From Chaetoderma sp. LZ-2023a (Eukaryota; Mollusca; Caudofoveata; Chaetodermatida; Chaetodermatidae): a DNA stretch of 64,000 bases. The notes below the pieces were generated by a model. It saw only the letters and a list, made by a program, of their open reading frames with translations, did no database searches and had not been told where the DNA came from. Shown here in pieces: positions 55,685 to 64,000 of this stretch (positions are counted from its first letter, which is position 1; each line of letters opens with the position of its first letter). Location: NCBI GenBank assembly GCA_034401795.1, contig CM067359.1:147628233-147692232 (forward strand), in the 5' to 3' direction. The translations under genes and the position numbers were made by a program.

Positions 55685-55807
55685 TTATAGCGGGCACCTG
55701 TATTTGTCACAACATGTATGCCCATTGAGACGGCGGATGGTCGTGTCACCCCCATCCGTGATAACGAAGACTAGCAGTGTTAACAGGGATGTTTTGAGAA
55801 CTGTCAT
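55685..55807 (-). CDS. candidate small secreted peptide (or first exon of a secreted protein)
   Basis: Minus-strand ATG at 55807 opens a 40-codon frame MTVLKTSLLTLLVFVITDGG then DTTIRRLNGHTCCDKYRCPL and stop. The first 17-20 residues are a textbook signal peptide (basic n-region, Leu-rich core), then a short tail with three Cys (CC...C). A TATA box (CATATAAAG) lies about 55 bp upstream. A possible donor (ACAG|GTGCCC) within the frame at about 55699 would make it exon 1 of a longer protein instead. No family recognised; supported by the promoter-plus-signal-peptide arrangement only. Confidence 0.4.
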   Translation of the reverse strand: MTVLKTSLLTLLVFVITDGGDTTIRRLNGHTCCDKYRCPL

Positions 55808-55858
55808 CTTGCGATACTGAGAGACTGTAACCGATGTCTCGTAGTGAGCGACCACCTG

Positions 55859-55868
55859 CTTTATATGA
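55859..55868 (-). promoter_or_regulatory. TATA box for the small secreted peptide
   Basis: TATAAAG in TCATATAAAGC, placed so that a start about 30 bp downstream leaves a 5' leader of roughly 25 bases before the ATG at 55807. Confidence 0.4.
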
Positions 55869-56009
55869 CCACGTTTTAAGGGTCGCAGTGACATCCGTTA
55901 TACGGTTAACGGGTTTCTTACCTGTGCGCTCTGTAGGCCTACATAGATTAAATGTATGAAGGCCAGCGATTCGAAAAAAGATCCCAATTCTCAAGCTAAG
56001 AGGTAGTGT

Positions 56010-56125
56010 TAGGTAATTTTAAACTAATTTGACTGGGATGTGTTTTGAGAAATTAGCATAAGAATAATAGCTTACTTGTATGATTTATTGGTTGTTTTCA
56101 TAACGAGCCTCTGGGAATTTAGGGT
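56010..56125 (-). repeat. MITE hairpin/arm fragment
   Basis: TTTTAAACTAATTTGACTGG, then GCTTACTTGTATG and GGGAATTTAGGGTTAAAAC; no second hairpin arm. Confidence 0.5.
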
Positions 56126-56234
56126 TAAAACGATTGAATACATATTAATATACGACGAGCGTATTCATATTTAAACGTTCCAGAAACGTGTATGAGCAAT
56201 ATATTGTTCGTTGAATATGTGTACCCGTATCTTG

Positions 56235-56290
56235 AATGAACAAATCAATTTAATTCAATTCAATTTTATTTACAACAAGACCTTTTCACA
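56235..56290 (-). repeat. probable LINE 3' tail
   Basis: CAATTTAATTCAATTCAATT then TTATTTACAA: on the minus strand an AATTG-type short-repeat tail. Confidence 0.35.
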
Positions 56291-56945
56291 AAGTATGTTA
56301 TGCAAACTAATCTTCCCATGTTTGTATATTGCTATGTTCAAGCATATTAGATAAAATGCATTTACAAGTTACATGTCGTCGTTTTCATTAGTATTACTAT
56401 CATTATTATTATCTGAGTTGTTCCTCTGGGGTCCTCTACCACACCAAACGGCCGACTAAACGTCTGTATCCGCGGTCATCGTTCAGCAATAGTGGATGGA
56501 CATCTGACTTCTGTGGTCTGGTGCACCACTGTGGTGCAAAGGTTGAGAAATTCTGACCCCAGGGCATAAAAGGGCCTGGTCACCTCGGACAGTTGCTCGG
56601 GCAGCGTGACACTGATATATCAATTACTTTCGTAAGTATGAACACGCTGCTGCGATACATCCATCGGACTACTGAATTGCGCCAATGCGCTGATTAATGG
56701 GTTGGAAGTAAAATACAGCTTAGAAATAAATGACCATGTTTACAAAACTAAATAAAATGTAGGGTCTAAGGCAGCAATGTCTTCCGATCCAATTATGTTA
56801 AACTTATTCAGTAACACATTTCTTAGTGCCTAACCTGTTTCTGTTTTAATCGGGCACGTGTTAACTTTATGAGCTGTACTGTAGGATTCCGCGACTTTAT
56901 TCCGTATCATAAAAAATCACTATGTACGCGAAACCTGCGCGTTAC

Positions 56946-57156
56946 CCCTTTAACACTTATATCAGCCAAAGACGGCTTCTGCAGCGGTCGTGAGAAATGT
57001 CCATTTGCAAGTCAAATTGAAAACTATTTTTTGCGATAATCGAGCCAGTCATTCCAGTGTTAGAATTTCAAAAATAGTCTTCTCCTGGTCTGTAAATTGA
57101 CATTTTCTATGAGAAAACTGAAGTATTATTGAACAAATTCAAGTGTTAAAGGGTTA
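56946..57156. mobile_element. piggyBac-like MITE
   Basis: CCCTTTAACACTTATATCAG at the left, AAGTGTTAAAGGGTTAG at the right, core CGAGCCAGTCATTCCAGTG, arms GTGAGAAATGTCCATTTGCA. Confidence 0.75.
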
Positions 57157-59280
57157 GAAGAAAACGCAGTTTTATCCACATCGCATTGCTTTCAAGGTTT
57201 GCTAACAACAGTAGCAGTAGTTCTTTCAAAGCATTGCAGTTTCTACGAGATTGGACGTGCCATGTCATGTGGATTTGATACCTTAAAACACCCACAAATC
57301 TTGATTCACCCCATCAAACTGATTGTGATGACTCATCCTGCACAAGCTTCAGACTATCCGTTGAGGCCTAGCAGATGCCGGCGTCAAGGACATTTAATTG
57401 TAATAGGGTAACGGTTACACCAACTATGTATATATCCACCTAAAGGCATGCGTCCTTAAACTAAAGGTTATGTCTCGTGTCGTTTTAAACCACACTTTCA
57501 CATTATTGTAGCCTTAATTTCAGCTATAATGACGGATGTAGAAAAAGTAATTATGCATGAATGTGAAAGATGACCTGGACGAAGCTGTGATGACTACGTA
57601 CATGCTATTAGCTATTCAGCTGACACGTAAAGAATTCTGGGTTCATCTAATCCTAAAGGAGAGGAAGGAGTTGGGGGGGGATTGTTGAGTTTAGTGAGAG
57701 ATCTAAACGAACACGACGACAGATTTAAAACGTATTTTAGAATTACCAGAGGCCAGCTTAATGTTGTCCCAATTTACATACAAGTGCATATTTCATAACA
57801 AAATACTAATTATATAGAATCCATATGTGCAGAAGAAATACCTGCTATCTGATTGAGGTAAAGCAGCAAAAGACACAGTAAGATTTTAAATAAATGTGTA
57901 TATAAAATGAGTTCCAAATGCCTTGACGGCCACCTGCCATTCAGGCCAGTGGTCAGCTGTTCAAGAGCGTGTCATTTATTGTGATTTGTTACCTATTTTC
58001 AGGTTATCATTAAATTTGCTAAAGAAGGTCATTTCACTTCACTATTAGGTCAGAAGACTACCATCATATGATGCTCTTTAAAAATCAGCCAAAATTGACT
58101 GATCTTTACAAAACTTATAACTTTATGACCAAGAAAAATCTTTACCAAATCTGATTTATTGCGCCCTGTGCTTCTTGAGAAGAATATATTAACACAGCTG
58201 ATAACGGATGAACGATGGACGCATGGATGGACGACAAACGGCAGAGAGTCAATGCCCAATTCTGTATACATTTCCGGAAACATAATAAGATAGGAAGTTT
58301 GCATCCTACTTTCATTGCAATTTGATTAATGTGGAAGAAAGAAATTTGTGTAAAAACTTCTGATCAAGGTGACCAAGCTGATAGACGGATCGACAGACAG
58401 TAAACAAATGTATGGCAAAGTGATGCTGGATGGTGTGTTAGCTGATATAACAACATAACATTTATTTTTCAATTTTAATCACAATTTAAATATCAGAAAG
58501 TGAAATCCATTTAACACAAATTTAACAATTTGCTGAGAAACTGAGGAAAGTATAAGTTACGTGCAAACACTGAGAGACCTTGCTTAACACACAGTTGCTC
58601 TATTGGTGGTAATGGTGTTCTAAACAGTGCATACTATAGAATTGAATTGAGGTATCAGTGGCCAGCAAACAGTTTAGAGTTGTGAATTAATGTTGAGAAA
58701 TCTCTCCATATCATCATCAGATAATACAATATCTCGTTTTCTGTTATGAGTCATGATTAAGAGAATAATTTGATAAACACGGGTAGAAAGTTAGAACACG
58801 TGCCAACTATTTAGCTTGACCTTGGAGGACGGCAGATGGCAAAGGAAGTAGTGGTGTGTGCGACGCGCGATAAAATGAAAAATTTTCATTTTCGACGCAA
58901 AGCACGAGGATAACGTATTCCAGACCAAACGCACTGCATGTAGTGTGACCATGCCCGCCTTATAGCATGTCGCCATTCCAATGCGGCCCCGCACATCTAA
59001 ATCGCATTAGACATCGCATGCTTAACGCACTTTAGTCTGACCATAGCCTAACTTGACTGTTCTAGCGCACGCGATGCTCGCCGTGGTGGCGGTTGCTAAC
59101 GTTTTTCAATCGATGCCGCAGTACCACATCAAATTGACCTATGCTTGGTTTGATTAAATTTTAAATTGTGAAGTCTAATATATAACCTATTCATTGGTGG
59201 AAACCTGGAAATAACCCGTAACATCATATCTGCAGTACGTCATGACGTAGGACCTACGTCATTGAGTATTTTAACAAGCT
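57157..59280. other. no gene seen (intron)
   Basis: About 2.1 kb without a recognised repeat or exon; open frames of 60-85 codons have no domain. Confidence 0.45.
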
Positions 59281-59283
59281 AAT

Positions 59284-59869
59284 GGAGGATTCTAGTTTAG
59301 CCATCAGTCATATGACGTCAAAGTCATAATCAACTATGTGACTAGTAGGATGACGTCATAATCAATTACGTCATGAATGCGTTGCTAAGTTCGTCATGAA
59401 CGCATACTGCACCTTTTCAGTTTATCCATCAATCATACGACATCATAATCAACTCGGTGACGTGTATGATGACGTCATAATCAATTACGTCATGAATGGC
59501 GTGGCTAAGTTCATGACGAATGCATAATGATGCTTTCCAGTTTATCCATCAATCATATGACGTTATAATCAACTACGCGCGGTGTGTGGTGACGTAATAA
59601 TCAATTATGTCATGAATGGCTTAGATAGATTCGTCACGAACGCTTATAATTGTTGACGAACTAAACGTTGTTTGGAAACTAATTTGACTGGGCGCTGTTC
59701 TTGCCATATGCGGCAACAGCATCGAGTCAAATTAGTTTGAAAATATTCAACAACTTACGTGCATAGTTTTCTGGAAATTGATAGTGTGCAGGGGTCAATC
59801 TATCCCAACACGGGATCATCGGGGGTGGAGCTTAGCTAATGATGGCCGTGGCTAAAACTGGCTTCCTCC
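59284..59869 (-). mobile_element. AT-TSD MITE with triplicated CRE arm
   Basis: Begins GGAGGATTCTAG after AAT. Three tandem units of about 120 bp start near 59291, 59412 and 59533, each with CCATCAATCATA(T/C)GACG, CATAATCAACT and TGACGTCATAATCAATTACG. Then hairpin 59672-59755 and the GC-rich end ...CTGGCTTCCTCC. Confidence 0.9.
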
Positions 59870-59924
59870 ATCTGCTTCTTTGGTATAATATTTCTACCTA
59901 TTTATAGTACATTTGTGGTCAACC

Positions 59925-60035
59925 CCCCCCCCCCCACTCCCCCACCGACCGCCCAGGTTAGCAGATACATGGCTTCAAAATTGCCCCCCACTCCCCCACC
60001 AGGTTAGCAGATACATGGCTTCAAAATTGCTGTTG
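59925..60035. repeat. 50-bp tandem duplication with C-runs
   Basis: CCCCACTCCCCCACC ... AGGTTAGCAGATACATGGCT occurs twice (59935-59985, 59985-60030), first copy preceded by a C13 run. Confidence 0.85.
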
Positions 60036-60502
60036 CTGAGGGTAGCCATTTTGAATTTGGCCAGGTTTTAGATGAATTTGGCTATAATGTCCACTGGGTC
60101 ATAAGAGCAAATACCTTCTGTTGCAATTTGTTCACAGGTTCACCTACATTTGGTTTGGATTTACTGGATTACACCTCGCAGCCAACCCAAAACATGCAAC
60201 ACTTGTTTCAAACACAATGAAAAAACAAAATGCATTTTACAAAACTCAAATGAATCATTCTACATGAGATCCTTCAATACCAGAACACCGAGGCAGCATC
60301 ATTGTCAAGAGAACTGCGCGAAGCAAAGGTAAAGTCATGCATTGCCATAGCGTGCATCGAGTAGCATCGAATGCGCCATGGGCAGGGCTGGACGACTCAT
60401 TACCCGCAATCAAAACGACTATTGACAATATCCCAAGTTCTTCCACTGAGACGCATCATTGATATGCGCGCATGGAGACAAACCCAAACTACATCTTAGA
60501 AT

Positions 60503-60883
60503 GGACGAATCTACCTTTTGCTATGACACGGCACTCTCTAGCTAAGCTCCGGCCATGCTTTGCGTGTGTCTGGGTCGATTTATAATCTTTGAATCCTGAA
60601 TTCACAGAATCCCAATTTCATAGTAACTATACAGCTAACCTGTTGGATAATTTGAAGCTCATTTGACTGGGGCCTGTTGCAACATGGCCCAGTCAAATTA
60701 ATGTTAAAATATTCAACATATTGTTTATTAAATAGTAAAGGAACGCAACTCGTACAACTGACGGGCAATTCAAGGTTCATGACGGACATAATTACGCCAT
60801 TCATTACGTTCTTTGATTGCGATGTCAAACTACGTGCGACGTAATTGATTATGACGTCACAGAGTGACAGCTTGGATTCATCC
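60503..60883 (+). mobile_element. AT-TSD MITE, GAATTC subtype with CRE arm
   Basis: GGACGAATCTACCTTTTGC start, GAATTCACAGAATCCCAATT, hairpin 60640-60720 (GGGGCCTGTTGCAACATGGC), CRE 60850, end GGATTCATCC before ATTG. Links the GAATTC subtype to the CRE-armed family. Confidence 0.8.
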
Positions 60884-61006
60884 ATTGTTTTCATGGATTA
60901 TTTCCAGGTATTCAACTGCATCCAGAGCAGCCATATGTTTGCACTACTTCTGGCATATAGAATAAGACGCTCCATCGTTGATGATGTCCGAATCATCTGT
61001 GATAAT

Positions 61007-61346
61007 CGACCGTTCCATTTTAGCTATGCCCCGCCCATCTCTAGCTAAGCCCCACCCACACCTCACTCGTGATGTGAGCGATCGATCTCTGAACTCTCTG
61101 ACTATCAATCTACAGAAAACTATGGCAGCAACAGCGTCCAGTCAAATTAGTTTCACAATATTCAAAAGCATGTTTATTAAATAGTAGAGACATACAATTG
61201 GTACAACGTGTCAGACTATTAAGAGTTAAAGACGGGCCAAATAGAATAATCTATGACGCAATGATTAGGACGTCATCCTACACGCCAATTAACTGATTTT
61301 GACGTCATATGACGTCAGATTCATAGATGGTTACTCTGGAAAGATA
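61007..61346 (+). mobile_element. AT-TSD MITE, left hairpin half deleted
   Basis: CGACCGTTCCATTTTAGC start, deletion between AAAACTAT and GGCAGCAACAG (61124), CREs 61300 and 61309, end CTCTGGAAAGATA. Confidence 0.8.
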
Positions 61347-61397
61347 AATTCGTCTGCAATAGTTCTATATATCCGGATAGTGAAACCGGAGCCAGAT

Positions 61398-61650
61398 TAA
61401 AGGTGCATATTCACATCAGAATGCTTATAACTTTTAGAGGTTTAAATCATATGACTAGATCTAATGAACCGAAATAAATTTTAGCGTATGCTGATCTCAT
61501 TACGTATAATGAATATAATTTATTAAGTTGTGAACTTGGATTAGAGACACGAGTCCCTAATTCGACTTCACAAATAAATAAATTATATTAATTTATACGG
61601 AATGAAATAATCATATGTTAAGATATATTTCTGAAGAATACGGGCCCCAA
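61398..61650. mobile_element. second copy of the TTA-type (Harbinger-like) MITE
   Basis: AAAGGTGCATATTCACATCA start and shared internal parts with 46376-46675 (AATTTATACGGAATGAAAT, GACACGAGTCC). The right TIR is lost. Confidence 0.7.
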
Positions 61651-61730
61651 ATCTAAAATAATTATTGCATTTTACCCATTTGAACGGGCAATGCTATTTA
61701 TCTCACATTTAGTCAGGTTATACGTAATCG

Positions 61731-61822
61731 GTTGAATATTTTGACACCAATTTAACTGAAAGATGGTGCTGCCTTAGACAGCACCAGCTTTCAGTCAAAT
61801 TAGTTTCAAAATATTCAACATC
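61731..61822. repeat. near-perfect hairpin core
   Basis: TTGAATATTTTGACACCAAT with loop TGGTGCTGCCTTAGACAGCA and TTAGTTTCAAAATATTCAAC; stem about 42 bp. Confidence 0.85.
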
Positions 61823-61833
61823 ATTTTGGGTAG

Positions 61834-62161
<328 letters not shown>

Positions 62162-62524
62162 ACCACCATTCCCGATAAGGGCCTCCACAACTACTGCACC
62201 CCCCCCCCCCCCACACAAAAGGGTTAATCCGGCTTTCTGAGCGAGACTAAGGAATTTCAAGCCCAAGCCGGAGTACGACAGGTGGATTATTTGAGCAATG
62301 TTTCTTCGTCACAGTCATGGACAGTGCGCTGCGGCGTCGTTACCTTTCTCTCATAACCTATTGAACCAGAAATGTCAAATACAAACAAATTAAGAACAAT
62401 TCTGTGGAATATTTTGACTAATTTGACGTTGGTAGCAACAGGCTCCTGTATAGTTACTTTGCAATTGATATTCTGGGAATTCAGGGTTCAAATGGTTAAT
62501 TAAGCACATATTCCACAATGTCCT

Positions 62525-62935
62525 AATTCAATCTGTCACGCGTGTATATGCTTTCAAAATAAATTACGTTACATGTCAGTTGGCGTCACAATCAAGATGC
62601 GTAATGAATTACATAAATAGGTTCGTCATGAACATTCAATAGTCCGTCAAGTGTACGAATTGTTATGTTTTTGCTATTTAATAAATGTTCCGTTGAATAT
62701 ATTTGAAACTAATTTTACTGGAAGCTGTTGCTGCCATTTGCAGCAACAGCACCCAGTCAAATTGTTTCCAAATATTTAACAGGTTACACGTATCGTTACC
62801 TCGAAATTGGGATTCTTAGAATTCACGATTCAACGTATATAAATCAATCTAAATACGCGCATGGCACGAACGGTGCTTACCTATAATTGGGCGGGGAATA
62901 GCTGGAAATGGGCGCGGCATAGCAAGAAATGTATC
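62525..62935 (-). mobile_element. MITE copy, CRE arm decayed
   Basis: Hairpin 62695-62783 (CTGTTGCTGCCATTTGCAGC), GGGATTCTTAGAATTCACG, GC-rich end with two units GGGCGGGGAATAGC and GGGCGCGGCATAGC. Confidence 0.75.
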
Positions 62936-62986
62936 CTTGTATTCACCAAAAGGCGTAGAGATTGCGATGTATGCTAAGACACGTAC

Positions 62987-63300
62987 CTCATTCTGCCATA
63001 GTGACATGTCCATTTGGTCTAAATTCCTTCCCAAATATATGGATCTCTCTACCGGCCAATCGAGTTGACGTTGGCCGTCAATTTTCGTTTTCGCTACCGC
63101 ACCATTATTTGTGCCGTCAAGAACATGGCTGCCATCTTTGCTACCTGACCGAGTTGAAACAGCGACCTCTGATGAGTTCCCGTCTCCGGTTGTGGACTTC
63201 TCGCTAGGAGTTACTCGTCCTGGGTCACGGGTAGTGGAGTTTGCAATATCGTTTTGTGAATATGTAAATGCAAGATTCGCAGAAGCATACCTTTCTTCAC
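62987..63300 (-). CDS. putative upstream exon, possibly of the CDF gene
   Basis: Minus-strand stop-free stretch of over 100 codons ending exactly at a strong donor, GAG|GTACGT (62986). It reads STTGDGNSSEVAVSTRSGSK, DGSHVLDGTNNGAVAKTKID, DWPVERSIYLGRNLDQMDMS and LWQNE; polar, disorder-like, as N-termini of transporters often are. It ends in phase 0, which fits exon 23505-23652. The 5' boundary is not clear: no in-frame ATG before MDMSLWQNE and no convincing acceptor, so part may be 5' UTR. It could equally belong to another gene. Confidence 0.4.
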
Positions 63301-63333
63301 GGGAAGGCTGGCTTTTGGGTGCTTTGCCCTTCA

Positions 63334-63364
63334 ATAATAATAATAATAATAATAATACTATTAC

Positions 63365-63423
<59 letters not shown>
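63334..63423. repeat. (AAT)n microsatellite
   Basis: AAT array interrupted by ACTATT at about 63358-63366. Confidence 0.97.
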
Positions 63424-63424
<1 letters not shown>

Positions 63425-63569
63425 ACAATGGTGGTAATGCAGTAAGACATTCCTCCATTTACGTTTTACACATGAGATGCGGCTTTCTTTAAGATGCGTT
63501 CAGGTAAGCATCTTCATAAACATTTACAGCCAAAAGGACGAATTCGAAAATTAATTTACAACTGTATAA

Positions 63570-63655
63570 ATATGTCATTGCATATTTTGAAACTGATTGG
63601 CTGAGAATTGTGAGCTACACACCCAGCAGTCTCATTAGTTCAACTGGATGGAACT
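63570..63655. repeat. degraded hairpin core
   Basis: GCATATTTTGAAACTGATTG and CCCAGCAGTCTCATTAGTTC; weakly paired. Confidence 0.4.
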
Positions 63656-64000
63656 GGGCTGAAAAAACCTCATACACACATAGAAGATACTTTCCGGGAC
63701 AAAAGGCAAACTTTAGCTGTTAGTGATGTTGAACGTGCAATGTCGTAGGATTTGGATGAACATAGTGAGCTTGCGGTGGACATCGAGTGGTAAGGATGCA
63801 AGAAACACGAAGATGGAATGGGTTAAATTTGTTGACTTCATTAATGGTGTCAGGTAGCGCAAAGACCAGAACCAAGGTCAACCAACACACCAGCAAGATG
63901 CTAACTTTGAATCTTTAGCTGTCTGTATAGACTGTGTATCGACGGTGTGTCCGGTAAAGTGGTGTTGTCGCATGTTCGGAGAGTAGCTAGTATGCCATTA
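63656..64000. other. no gene seen
   Basis: No recognised element or exon to the window end. Confidence 0.4.

Noticed and set aside
62849-62986. Extension of the 62987-63300 exon into the MITE
   Set aside because: A strong donor (GTACGT) ends the exon at 62987; the rest is MITE sequence that happens to stay open.

Overview
Eukaryotic window, AT-rich and very repeat-dense, most likely from a marine bilaterian invertebrate (mollusc, brachiopod, annelid, lancelet or hemichordate). The sequence alone does not let me choose among these. There is no operon or bacterial feature. Signs of a eukaryotic genome are spliced exons with good consensus sites, several non-LTR retrotransposons, a tRNA-derived SINE, many MITEs, and long GTA/ATT/GTT microsatellites. 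Most of the window is intron.

Host gene: at least four phase-compatible exons on the minus strand (23505-23652, 16787-16892, 15942-16089, 13485-13641) join into the N-terminal half of a cation diffusion facilitator (CDF/MTP/SLC30-like) metal transporter, ending after TM2 with the DxxxD metal-site motif. A possible upstream exon lies at 62987-63300, which would make one intron about 39 kb. The remaining exons should lie left of position 1. A separate small gene for a secreted peptide may lie inside that intron at 55685-55807 (minus), with its own TATA box.

Mobile DNA, left to right. 1-1100 is a 5'-truncated LINE reverse transcriptase. 3071-11963 is an 8.9-kb element with about 530-bp terminal inverted repeats and apparent TA target duplication; it carries one intron-containing gene (3940-9558) for a zinc-finger protein fused to a FEN1/XPG-like nuclease. 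This is the most interesting object here: I know no described DNA transposon superfamily built on such a nuclease. A second, heavily decayed relative of the nuclease is at about 33890-34990. 18700-21250 is a LINE split by two MITEs, and 39587-41559 is a LINE inserted into a MITE with an 11-bp target duplication.

The window is saturated by one MITE family (about 20 copies, 300-600 bp): GGACCTTTCCAG-type ends, a central 45-50-bp-stem hairpin, and one arm full of TGACGTCA (CRE) octamers. Four interrupted targets can be reconstructed, and all show insertion at AATT with a 2-bp AT duplication. TTAA-flanked piggyBac-like MITEs, a TTA-flanked Harbinger-like pair, a 245-bp satellite, a 22-bp minisatellite grown from the MITE end, TAGCC pentamer arrays and histone-type stem-loops without a histone gene complete the picture.
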